Assembly (NCBI GenBank): GCA_963556145.1
Contig: OY744469.1
Coordinates: 2,948,767-3,012,766 of the forward strand
Source: Hygrocybe punicea
Taxonomy: Eukaryota; Basidiomycota; Agaricomycetes; Agaricales; Hygrophoraceae
Direction of reading: 5' to 3'
Length of the DNA: 64,000 bases
Numbering within the stretch: the first letter of the stretch is position 1; each line of letters begins with the position of its first letter. A model generated the notes under the pieces. That model was not told where the DNA came from and searched no databases. It was given only the letters and a program-made list of their open reading frames with translations. Positions 55,406 to 64,000 of this stretch are shown here, piece by piece. Made by a program: the position numbers and the translations under genes.

Positions 55406-55440
55406 AATGTAAAGAAGGGGAAGCGGTACAAAGGGTGGGT

Positions 55441-55737
55441 GCGAGAAACCAAAAAACTAGGGTCTACAAGGAATCAGGAGAATCAAGAAGAGAAAGAAGA
55501 AGAACATACTCGGGAGGAGATGAGAGCGTTGGTAAAAGCAAAGTCTCCTCCAGAGTAAATAAGTAAAACGAAGTGAAACCGCGACGTGGGAAAGCGGGTA
55601 GAAACCCCGGGGGTGAAACTCGAGGAAAGGAGAGGTGCAAGGGCTCTCAATTGCAGAGGGCGAGTGCAGTCCGTACAAGTCTTGAACCATAACGTCGGGC
55701 ATGATTAGACTACAATAAAGTAAACTTTAAATTCAGC
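55441..55737 (-). repeat. Repeat A2 of Ngaro-like element 2
   Basis: 297 bp, matches 59978-60274. Confidence 0.88.
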
Positions 55738-55856
55738 TAATCAAGCACCTTTCAGTTTTTTGGTGAAAGAGATAACTGAATGCGGCCTTGTCCTGAAACA
55801 GCGGCAAGGCCTGGAATTGATAAGTATGTAATACACGAGAAGAAACAGTGCGGTGC
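55737..55856 (-). repeat. Repeat B1 of Ngaro-like element 2
   Basis: Matches 55286-55405 and abuts A2. Confidence 0.85.
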
Positions 55857-56078
55857 TAAAAGCTAAGGAAATTGGTAGGAGAGAGTAGAGAATGGGGTGG
55901 AGAAAAAATATGGAGCAAAGGGATGGTCCGAGGTACAACACAACGACGCAAAAGGTCCAATAAAAGGGTGAGAGAAATGTGTCTGTGGGATATGAAATAA
56001 AAGGCAGCGAAAAGTGTCCAGGAAAGGTATGGAGATGAAATTGTGAGCCCGGAAGGGCAATGGTGAGCACCGGCAGTG

Positions 56079-57062
56079 TCAGCGACGCGCAAATAAGAAG
56101 GCGGCTTGCAGAGTCAGGTGTTTCCGGACATAGATCTGCCAAGCGTTGGAAGCCCAACGGCTGATGCATTGGATCAGGTAAGGCAGAACGCCAGCAGAGG
56201 CAAGGTCGGTTGCCCCGCCGGAGCGGAGAGAGTGGCCACCGATGGACGGGTCCGGAAAATGGGAGCACAAGCGGCGGAGGAACCAAGAACGGGTGGGGAG
56301 AGAGCTGTCTGAGCGGAGAAAAAGTTCGGCACGGAAGGGGAAAAGGTGGTCATGCAACTCAAGGTAACGGGTGAACAGGAGGAGGGGGTTGTCCGGAGTC
56401 GTAGTATGGTGGAGCAGAACACGGGAACCTTCGAAGAAACGGTCCACCTTGTGGCCCGGAAGGAAGAAGTCGAAGGACTGATCATGGAGGGTCACCGACC
56501 CGCGCATAATGACCTTGCAGTAGTCTTGGAGATGAAGGGCGTCCGGCCAAACAAGTTCACCAAGGCGGAGAAGGCCATGAAAAGCCGTTGAGGTCAGAGC
56601 AACGAAGAGCGCATCGTCATAAGAGGGGTGGGCAAGGTAAGAGGTGCAGAGGGAGGAGAGTTCGGTCCGGGAGAGGGCGCGTTTGCGGGTGACGGCCATC
56701 GAGCGGAGTTCCTTGCAACCCACAAGTGTTTTGGAAACAAGGTGGTGGCGACAGAAAGTGCGGACGTCTGGGTAGAACAGTTCGAGTTGGTTGCAGATAC
56801 CGGAGAGGTAGTTGTCGACAGATTGGGGTTTGATATAGAAACACATGTAGACTATGTAGTAACTGAACGTGTCCGCCGTTGGCGCTGGGGAGAAGTGGTG
56901 GTTGGAGCAGAAACCAAGGTAAGATTTGAGAGCAGAAGAATATGCAGCGGCCGTACTGGGTTCAATAGCGCAACCCATCGCGATTGCCCATTCGTGTTGC
57001 AACCGTGAGATCGGCCAAGGTTCCCAATGGGGTTGCCTGGCTGAACGGCTTGTCGTGTTCAT
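56079..57062 (-). CDS. Tyrosine recombinase of Ngaro-like element 2
   Basis: 327 aa from ATG 57062, overlapping the RT stop as ATGA. The N-terminal SAM-like core domain holds STAAAYSSALKSYLGFC and SVDNYLSGICNQLE. The catalytic domain has the first Arg region LLRLGELVWPDALHL, the HxxR box HSLRSGGATDLASAG and ISRWASNAWQIYVRK with the candidate Tyr nucleophile. Length is typical for this class. It joins linear or circular cDNA to the target by site-specific recombination. The frame is complete, so this protein may still be functional. Confidence 0.88.
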   Translation of the reverse strand: MNTTSRSARQPHWEPWPISRLQHEWAIAMGCAIEPSTAAAYSSALKSYLGFCSNHHFSPAPTADTFSYYIVYMCFYIKPQSVDNYLSGICNQLELFYPDVRTFCRHHLVSKTLVGCKELRSMAVTRKRALSRTELSSLCTSYLAHPSYDDALFVALTSTAFHGLLRLGELVWPDALHLQDYCKVIMRGSVTLHDQSFDFFLPGHKVDRFFEGSRVLLHHTTTPDNPLLLFTRYLELHDHLFPFRAELFLRSDSSLPTRSWFLRRLCSHFPDPSIGGHSLRSGGATDLASAGVLPYLIQCISRWASNAWQIYVRKHLTLQAAFLFARR

Positions 57063-58474
57063 AACGGTACTGCCCCCAGTGGAAGACGAGGGGGTTCAAA
57101 AGAGACAATGCACATCATAGGCACAACGTAGTGGACGACGGTGTTGCGGCCACATGAGAGTGCATCTGCGATGACGTTGTCTGTACCAGGTATGTGGAAG
57201 ATGCAGAACTGAACATTGAAGTGGATGGAGAGGTCGACGGCAGCCATTAGGATGGGGTTGTGGGAGGGTTGGGCACACAGAGTGTTGAAGATGTTGACTG
57301 TGTTGGAGTTGTCGGTAAAGAGAGCAACGCGGGAAGGGAGGGGACGGATGTTGACGAGGGTGTAGTGAAGTGCAGAGAGAACGGCGAGGGCCTTGAGATA
57401 AAAAATCCAGTCATCCGGCACGTTGAAAAGACACTGGTGACCATTAATGAGTCGCCGGCCAGGAGTTGCAAAGGTACACAGTGCCGCCAGGAGCTCCACC
57501 TGGTGGTCAGGTGGCATAGTAATTGTGAGGGCATTGGGATCCACCTGGAAGCCGATAATCATGAGTGACTCCCCCCATTCCTGCTTCTTTTCCTCATGTG
57601 GAATGCTGAGGTCATCCCACAGACCAAGTAAGCGGACCTGTTCGGTTGGCATGTATTTGTTGTACGGGCCGTACCATGCGAGTTCGTCGGCGAATTCCCA
57701 AGAAAAATTGTCGTCCACATAAGTGAAGAGGTCCAGGAGTAGGAGAATGTAGATGGCGATCCAGGTGATGAGGCAGGCGAAGGAACCGAAAATGCGGCCG
57801 CCGGCACTGTTGCCAAAATGGTTGCAACAATTCACGAAGCGCTCAGACTCGAAGGTCATGACCTGGCGTATTTGCCAAAGCGGCGCCATCGGCATCAGGC
57901 GGTAGGCACGTGACATATCAGACCTGAAAATGACAAGACGACGGGAGGGGTGGTCGGTGTGCATGCGATGCAAGGCGGATCCGAGTTGATGTAAGTTGTC
58001 CATCCGCACAAAATGGTCCTCCTTGGGAATCAAGGAGTTCTGTGAATAGGGTTCAGCGCTCTGGTCGACGACCATGCAGAGCTTCGAAGAGTGCAGCTTG
58101 AGTATCACCCCAAGCAGCATGCTGTACATCCCAGGAAGGAGGTCGTGGCTGAAGGAGGGTGAAAGCTGCCTGAGCGCGACCTCCGCGTCATGTTGTTCCA
58201 ACAGGAACACGCGATGGGAAGGGTCCGAGATTGGTCGATGCGAGTTGTCCCAGGTCATCGGGTAGTCGAGGGCAGAAGTGCATGCCCAAGGCCAGAAGCC
58301 GGTGTGTAAGGCATTGCAGACGGAGTCCACAAAGGGACGATTGGGGTGCGAGGCAAGATAACTCACGAAGACATCAACACGGATGGGAGTGATGATGGTG
58401 AAAAGTCCGGGATTGTTTTGGATCGTGGAAACGGCAGCGGTGTTTTGAAGCTCATTCGCGGGCACTGCAGGCAC
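57059..58474 (-). CDS. RT-RNase H of Ngaro-like element 2, internally deleted
   Basis: An open frame of 471 codons, -1 relative to gag; the first codon of the open frame is GTG, so translation probably depends on frameshifting. RT parts are MYSMLLGVILKLH, LVVDQSAEPYSQNSLIPKE, RSDMSRAYRLMPM, the catalytic TYVDD (about 57725) and IGFQVDPNALTITM. Relative to element 1, about 110 residues between FATPG and FYLKALAVL are missing, removing the thumb and the first RNase H acidic residue region. The end keeps LFTDNSNTVNIFNTL and GTDNVIADALS. RT may fold but RNase H is unlikely to work. Confidence 0.8.
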   Translation of the reverse strand: MPAVPANELQNTAAVSTIQNNPGLFTIITPIRVDVFVSYLASHPNRPFVDSVCNALHTGFWPWACTSALDYPMTWDNSHRPISDPSHRVFLLEQHDAEVALRQLSPSFSHDLLPGMYSMLLGVILKLHSSKLCMVVDQSAEPYSQNSLIPKEDHFVRMDNLHQLGSALHRMHTDHPSRRLVIFRSDMSRAYRLMPMAPLWQIRQVMTFESERFVNCCNHFGNSAGGRIFGSFACLITWIAIYILLLLDLFTYVDDNFSWEFADELAWYGPYNKYMPTEQVRLLGLWDDLSIPHEEKKQEWGESLMIIGFQVDPNALTITMPPDHQVELLAALCTFATPGRRLINGHQCLFNVPDDWIFYLKALAVLSALHYTLVNIRPLPSRVALFTDNSNTVNIFNTLCAQPSHNPILMAAVDLSIHFNVQFCIFHIPGTDNVIADALSCGRNTVVHYVVPMMCIVSFEPPRLPLGAVPL

Positions 58475-58580
58475 GGGTGGTTCGTGGAGACTGGAAAGGG
58501 CGATGGAAAGGCGTTCCGGCCCGTCTTCGTCCCAAACGAGGTAGCAGGCGTATTTGGGCTGTCGGGACCAAGGGTCTGAT

Positions 58581-59949
58581 TTACTTAGGTGGGCAGTCGG
58601 GTGCCCTGTGTGCAGTAGAATGGCACTTGGAGCAATGGTGGACGTAATTGCACTTGCTGGCGGAGTTCAGGCACTTGTTGTCATTCCAGCGGCGGCACAC
58701 GTCCCGTCATCGAGTTTGCGCGGGGATTCCAGGCGTTCGCCGAGATTCGTGTTGTCTATCCCAAGAGTGGATCCAGTGGAGTTGCAAATCTGCGAATTCG
58801 TGTGCGTTGGTAAGGAGGATATCCCGGCATTGGGCGACGCAGTGGAGAGGTACCGAGGTACCTCTCCAGGGGCTCACGCAGGACTCAAGAGGTAAGACGG
58901 GATGGATGGGATGATGATGGACTGACTACTACATCGGGAAGGCTACTAACTAGGTCAACCGTGGGAGCCTGGTCACGTGACTGGCAGGTCCCACTACTCC
59001 AGCGGATGCGGATGCCTTTGTCAAGGGAGATGACACGTTGATTTTGATCTGCGGGAAGGGCGGCGAAGAGCCCGGAAACGTAGCGCCCGAAACGCTGTAG
59101 TTCGGATTCGCACTGCAGGAAGATGAAGGCGGTGGCCTCAATGGTTGGTTCCCAAGCAGTGATCCATTCACCATGGGAGGTGACGGTTTTAGCAGGGGAC
59201 GAAGGCCCAAGTGAGATTTCAAAGGAACCGACCTGTTCCTTGCGTGAGTTCCCAGTGGAAGTGGTGAAGAGTCTGGAGAGGACGTGATCAAGGTTGACGG
59301 CTCATCCGGAGACGAGGCTGGTCCACTCAGACTGAGGGAACTGCGGGCACGAAGTGGAGTTGAGAATGGAAGCGATGGTGAGTTTGATATCTCGTGAGAA
59401 GTTGTCAAGGAGGGTACACATTTCGTGTAAGGACAGATGGAGGAGCGATGGATGGAGAGATTCTTGGATGACCCACGGGAAAAGAGTGATATCGACGCGC
59501 CATTTCGTAGGACTAGGTTGCTCATCGGCATCGTCGAGGGACTTGCTGGCTCCACGTTTAGTCGGTCGAGTAAGGACAAGGCTGTCTTCCCCGCGGCTGT
59601 CCCTGGGTTCTGCCTCCTGGTCTCCCTCGGCATAACTGATGTCAATAAGTCGATTGAGTGTGTTTGAGCGCTCGGAACCGCCCTTTCGTATGTTGTCATA
59701 GCTGTCGAGCATCCAGCAATAGGCTCTGAAAGCCTGTCGATTAACGGTATCGTCTTCGTGGATGGCTCCGAAAGGTATCGCGGCGGTGAGTTCCAGGATG
59801 GCCGTGGGCTTGTCGATCTTGCCTGCACGGTAATCCTCGGTGAGCTTGACACACATGTCCCTAACCATTGGCTCAAAGGTCGTTTCCAGGTCGAAGGACG
59901 TCGCCTGGGTTTGACTTTGTGCCTCGTTGTTGTTCTCATTTTGAGGCAT
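58581..59949 (-). pseudogene. Gag of Ngaro-like element 2, with TGA stops and a solo LTR insertion
   Basis: ATG 59949 (MPQNENNNEAQSQTQ). It aligns with gag of element 1: LFPWVIQESLHPSL, SEWTSLVSG-AVNLDHVLS, RVISLDKGIRIR. TGA at 59302-59304 and 58707-58709. A 159-bp solo LTR (58843-59001) interrupts it; without that LTR the frame continues (QCRDILLTNAHEFADLQLHW) to a Cys/His cluster (CRRWNDNKC, CNYVHHCSKCHSTAHRAPDC) and a TAA at 58581-58583. Confidence 0.75.
58843..59001 (-). mobile_element. Solo LTR related to TR-GAG-1
   Basis: 159 bp, TGGAGAGGTACC to CACTACTCCA. Shares TGGAGAGGT, TCAACCGTGGGA and GGTCACGTGA with the 155-bp TR-GAG-1 LTR. Flanks are GCAG (58839-58842) and GCGG (59002-59005), a 4-bp duplication with one transition. 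Confidence 0.7.
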
Positions 59950-59977
59950 TCAGATGACGATGTAACGAAGTTAAATT

Positions 59978-60274
59978 GCAAGAAACCAAAAAACTAGGGT
60001 CTACAAGGAATCAGGAGAATCAAGAAGAGAAAGAAGAAGAATATACTTGGGAGGAGACGAGAGCGTTGGTAAAAGCAAAGTCTCCTCCAGAGTAAATAAG
60101 TAAAACGAAGTGAAACCGCGACGTGGGAAAGCGGGTAGAAACCCCAGGGGCGAAACTCAAGGAAAGGAGAGGTGCAAGGGCTCTCGATCGCAGAGGGCGA
60201 GTGCAGTCCATACGAGTCTTGAACCGTAATGTTGGGCATGATTAGACTACAATAAAGTAAACTTTAAATTCAGC
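59978..60274 (-). repeat. Repeat A1 of Ngaro-like element 2
   Basis: 297 bp, matches 55441-55737. Its outer end meets the fold-back MITE. Confidence 0.88.
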
Positions 60275-60691
60275 ACATCAGGACTTTCAACATTTAGTCA
60301 GGATCTAAAGTTATTTCTAAAGTTAGCAGCAAAAATAATCTTTAGATTTTAATTTAGGCCAAGTCTAAGTATGGAATTTAAGTCATGAATAAATAAATGT
60401 CCAAATTAATTGTTTTCTCTTGCCTTTATATCACTCCTGCAATCAAAATAATTATCAGTGCTAAATTGTAGAGGGAAAGTATCATTTAGATTTGAGTTTA
60501 GCACTGATAATTATTTTGATTGCAGGAGTGATCTAAAGGCAAGAGAAAACAATTAATTTGGACATTTATTTATTCATGACTTAAATTCCATACTTAGACT
60601 TGGCCTAAATTAAAATCTAAAGATTATATTTTGCTGCTAACTTTAGAAAAATAACTTTAGATCCCGACTAAATGTTGAAAGTCCTGATGTG
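60274..60691. mobile_element. Fold-back MITE directly upstream of VMS1
   Basis: 418 bp; the arms (60274 to about 60455 and about 60505-60691) are near-perfect reverse complements with end CACATCAGGACTTTCAAC. No coding. It ends 14 bp before the VMS1 ATG, so it lies in the promoter or 5' UTR. Confidence 0.82.
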
Positions 60692-60705
60692 TATCTTGCC
60701 ACGGA

Positions 60706-62892
60706 ATGTTTGCATCCCAGTACTACGTCTTTTCTCTCCCTTCAAGTCTCCTCAACGCGCTCATTCCCCGGGATCGCATAGTTCCAAAACCCTCGAGGTC
60801 ACCTTCTCCGGCGCCGACAGTAGCACCCTCTGTCAGTTCTACAAGGGTATGCAATATCTGTCTTGCTGCGGTGTTTGACGATGTCGGGGAGCAACGAGCC
60901 CATTTTCGATCTGACTGGCACAGGTACAATGTCAAAGTACGTTTCAACGGTGGAACCTCAGTCACAGAACTAGCATTTGCCGAACTAATCGATGGTAGGC
61001 GTGCCGTATTGTGGGCTCATCTCGATATGCTCAATTCACAAATAGAACTCGAGGACTCGATTTCTGGTTCTGCCTCTTCTGAGGACGATGATTCAGAGAC
61101 ATCAGATGCTGTTGTAACCCTGGTAAACAGGGCAAAGATACCTCTGCGGATACCTTCCCCTACGTCTGAATCACCCACGATGCCACGAACCCCTCTTACC
61201 TGGTTTCACTCCCCCCCAACGACCCAAATCGGGGTTTACAAGGCATTGTTCTCAAATCAGAACGACGCTACATCTCACCTCCAGGAGCTTAAAGCTTTAC
61301 AAAAGTCTGGGGAACGCAAGTGGGCGTTGTTCATGACGGCGGGCGGCCATTTCGCAGGGGCAGTCGTTCGTGTCAGCAGTGTGGATGAATCCGGGAACAC
61401 GGAGAAAAAGAAACCCAAGCGACCGAAACCGGATACGGAAGTTTTGATGCACAAAACTTTTCACCGCTACACTAGTCTGTACTTTCAAATGGGTTAACCG
61501 TTTTCTGGGCTCATTTGCCCCTTTAGCCCGGCGGAAGCAAGGGGGTTCCCAGTCCATGAACGACAATGCGAAGGGCACTGCAAAGAGTGCTGGCGCTCAG
61601 CTTCGGCGCTACGGGGAACAAGCTTTGCGTGATGTACGAACTCGTTTCGTGTTTCGTGTAATGATTCTTTATCGGTATACAGGATATTCATAGCCTGCTT
61701 CAGGAGTGGGCAGACGACATTGCCGATTGTGAAAGAATTTGGATCCGCGCAAGCAGTTCGAATAAGAAAATCTTTTTTGATTCCGACGGCGCGATTATTG
61801 TGAAAGGTAACATTTATTCACCCCCATTGGTATATTATAACGCGCCCACAAAGGTGACGACCGTCTGCGGTCTTTTCCATTCCCCACTCGTCGTCCGGTA
61901 CGTCTCTCGATGTTTCCTCTCGTTATTCCTTGTAGTCAACCCTTCGACAGACCCAGTCCGAGCTGTCTCGCTGTCTGCTTGAACTCACCCAGGTCAAGGT
62001 TTCGCATCTGACCGAAGATGCCCTTCGGGCTCAGGATGAAGCTTATCTCGCTTCTCTGCCGAAGCCGAAGCCGAAACCCACTGTACCCGGGCCTGCTTCC
62101 GACATTGTGAAGCCTAGGTTACCAAAGTTGTCGAAAGAGGAGGAGGCTGTTCGAGAAAAGTGGGCTCGGCTCCTGGAAATGGTCAGCAAAGGGCGGCTAG
62201 ACCCTCTTATATCCTTATGGACCCGCGAGGGATCCAATCTTGGTGGTATCAATACTCCAATTCCGGAATGGACGGGGGAACCCAGGGCAACCCTTCTTCA
62301 GGCTGCCACCGTAGCAGGACACGAGAATGTCGTCAGGTGGCTCCTGGAGGATGCACATGCAGATCCAACGATCGACGTTTCGTTCCGCAGTACAGATGAA
62401 GACGAAGACATTGGTCACCTGTCAGATGTTTCGGATTCGCCTCAGATGACTCTGAGCTCGCGCCGCACTGCATATGATCTAGCACGGACACGAGGTGTAC
62501 GCAATGTGTTCAGAAGATGTGCTGCTGCACACCCAGATTGGTGGGATTGGCTTGGGGCAGCGCGAGTGCCAAGTTTCTTGAGTCAGAAGCTGGAGGAGGA
62601 ACAGGAAGAGAAGAAGAAGGGTCGTAGAAAAACGTTGAAAGAGAAAGTAAAAGAAAGAGAGGCAAAAGAGAAGGAGAAGGAGAAGGCACCGATTCTTGAG
62701 CAAGTTGTTGAGAGTGGCAAAAAGGAACGGGAAAATGAGGACTTTTCGGGGCCAAGGAAGTTGGGTGGTTCCGCAGGCGGAAGGGAAGGGCTTTTTGGAC
62801 TGACCTCTGAAATGAGAGCAAGAGTCGAAAGAGAGCGGCGTGCAAGGGCAGCGGAAGCCCGAATCCATGGGCTGAAATTTGCCCCAGAATAG
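60706..62892 (+). CDS. VMS1: Vms1/ANKZF1 tRNA endonuclease of ribosome quality control, six exons
   Basis: Cleaves peptidyl-tRNA on stalled 60S subunits and links them to Cdc48/p97. Exons 60706-60994, 61046-61474, 61527-61633, 61683-61806, 61854-61897, 61936-62892; total 1950 nt, 649 aa, close to the yeast protein. Seen in order: a C2H2 finger (CNICLAAVF...HFRSDWHRYNVK, about residues 49-75); the VLRF1 catalytic domain (WALFMTAGGHFAGAVV, MHKTFHRYTTRRKQGGSQS, with the Gly-Ser-Gln loop created across intron 2); ankyrin-like TLLQAATVAGHENVVRWLLE; a Lys/Glu-rich coiled coil; and a C-terminal VIM-like helix (RERRARAAEAR) for Cdc48. Intron 1 (60995-61045, 51 nt) is inferred from family alignment; it is in frame without stops, so retention would add 17 residues. 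Start chosen at the first ATG, giving MFASQYYVFSLPSSLL. Confidence 0.93.
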
Positions 62893-63423
62893 GGTTAGGG
62901 CATGTTGGCGATCCTTTGAACGCGTTTCCTCTCCGCTATTTGCATGTAATGCGAACGAAACATGTTACATTATCATCAGATAATATTGTCACTCTGGCCA
63001 AAGATATTGTCATGCCAATGAGATGTGAATGGGGCGCCTGTGTAATGGTCATGAATAGTTGGAACAATCTATTCCAGGTATGTTCCATCGCCTGGTTATC
63101 TTCAGAGAAAACCTCAAGGTCATGACACATATACATGTTTAGCATCTGTGTATCCACTGTCGAAGATCACAGACTGAGGTAAATTGCTCAGCACCAAGCA
63201 AAATATTTGCATGTCAAGACTGACATATAACATGAACCGACAATCAGGATGGGATGTATCAGTGTTGTCTTCCGCGATGCGCCTATCGCAATCACCTGTC
63301 CATTGTAGCTCTTCAGACCCACGTTGAATTGAGCCATATGTCTCGAAACTCTCTTCTCTGTCCCATAAGAGGTGCGACACCATTAATTGTCTCATTTTGA
63401 ATTTGTTGTTATATACCTTTCAG
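62893..63423. other. Intergenic sequence downstream of VMS1
   Basis: No supported exon. It probably holds the VMS1 3' UTR and possibly upstream exons or an intron of the next gene. Confidence 0.35.
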
Positions 63424-63941
63424 GGTGCAAGGAAACATTCCTGCGTTCCAACTATTTGGTGGAACACTTGGAGCACATCCACACCAAGCTTTTGGATACG
63501 GTTCTCCCTGTTGCTTCCAATCTTCTTGCAACCTTTTCATATCCAATCCGGCCATCACTTCCTCCTCCTCTCCCGCTGCCCCCTGAACCTATGTCTTGGT
63601 CCGGCATTTGCTCTCCCCCTGTCACTGGGGCCAAATACAAAAGAGGCTTATCACAACCAACACAGCCTTCCGCACGTAAATGGAGCCGTCTTGATCAACA
63701 AGATTATGACGACACTAAGCCCCTTGCTATTGTGTTCCATGACCTTCCTCAGGTTGAGGACAAATCCCATGTTCCTCCTCCGGAAATCATGATTCAACGA
63801 CAGAACCCAAAACTTGCATGTCAGTTCTCCAGCCCACAATCAATGGACACCAGACCACACAAACAACCACCCAGCTTATGTTCCTTTGAAGCACTGGCTC
63901 ACCAGGTTGCTCAGAAAGGTCATCAATTTTTACACCTGTGA
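63424..63941 (+). CDS. Possible C2H2 zinc-finger gene, 3' exon only
   Basis: An acceptor-like TATACCTTTCAG precedes 63424, and the frame opens GCKETFLRSNYLVEHLEHIHTK. This carries the second Cys, the Phe and Leu core and the His-x3-His of a classical C2H2 finger; the first Cys would have to come from an upstream exon. After the finger, a Pro/Ser-rich region (PSLPPPLPLPPEP) and a polar tail run to TGA 63939-63941. The open frame upstream starts only at a TTG, so this is not a complete gene. The remaining 59 bases show nothing. Confidence 0.35.
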
Positions 63942-64000
63942 CAGTCGTGGGGAGGTTCCTTCTTGAAGCTTAGTTTTCAATGTTTTCGAGAGAGTTTTCG

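Larger units (their letters stand above)
55286..60274 (-). mobile_element. Ngaro-like tyrosine-recombinase retrotransposon 2
   Basis: Split direct repeats in the order A1 (60274-59978), gag, RT-RNase H, recombinase, B1 (55856-55737), A2 (55737-55441), B2 (55405-55286). The A copies are both 297 bp and the B copies both 120 bp. This A1-ORFs-B1A2B2 layout is diagnostic of Ngaro-like elements. There is no methyltransferase domain as in DIRS proper. A deletion in RNase H and TGA stops in gag suggest it is inactive, although the recombinase frame is intact. Confidence 0.9.

Overview
The window is nuclear DNA from a filamentous basidiomycete, most likely an Agaricomycete. Three things point there: spliceosomal introns of about 50-57 nt with GTAAGT-like donors and CTAAC-like branch sites; chromodomain Ty3/gypsy and Ngaro-like tyrosine-recombinase retroelements; and two conserved fungal genes, phosphomannomutase (19632-20709, minus) and the ribosome-quality-control factor VMS1 (60706-62892, plus). 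A third possible gene, a C2H2 finger exon, lies at the right edge. Almost everything else is transposable elements, many nested inside each other. Two 100-base N runs (15483-15582, 38688-38787) are scaffold gaps, and both sit at or beside the centre of large inverted repeats.

Left block (about 1.06-15.25 kb): one very decayed minus-strand Ty3/gypsy element, cut into pieces by later arrivals. These are three hAT-like non-autonomous elements with 8-bp target duplications (2864-3507, 4028-4654, 4673-7293), a solo LTR (family LTR1, 4806-6420), a short-LTR gag-only element whose protein carries about nine QT motifs (7323-9927), a solo LTR4 (10839-13422) that contains a solo LTR2 (11352-13026), and an LTR5-like LTR (13776-14764) that contains a perfect 321-bp fold-back.

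Middle block (15.5-21.3 kb): half of a giant inverted-repeat element, a 45-bp minisatellite, and the phosphomannomutase gene.

Matryoshka block (21.28-53.82 kb): an Ngaro-like element (gag, RT-RNase H, tyrosine recombinase) split inside RT by a 28.4-kb insert (23228-51630). The insert is a chromovirus of about 5.1 kb internal sequence, swollen by its own nested insertions: a 10.3-kb LARD (23664-33966) in its 5' LTR, itself holding a short-LTR gag element (23758-27708) and a solo LTR (29201-29793); a solo LTR3 (34008-34844); a 5.9-kb giant fold-back (35906-41766); a solo LTR1 (42994-44632); and a solo LTR2 (46540-48191).

Right block (54-64 kb): a mariner-type MITE, a second Ngaro-like element with the diagnostic A1-ORFs-B1A2B2 split repeats (55286-60274), a fold-back MITE ending 14 bp before the VMS1 start codon, VMS1, and a gene fragment.

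The most unusual signal is that the 1.65-kb LTRs of family LTR2, the chromovirus's own LTR, carry a divergent pair of protein genes. One is an antisense, spliced, CCHC zinc-knuckle protein with its intron at the same codon position in three copies. The other is a sense-strand single-pass membrane protein. The unrelated LTR1 family also carries a short membrane-protein ORF. A second pattern is that six LTR insertions from four families have clean 4-bp duplications that all read NCGG on one strand. A third is that every premature stop in the chromovirus frame is TGA.
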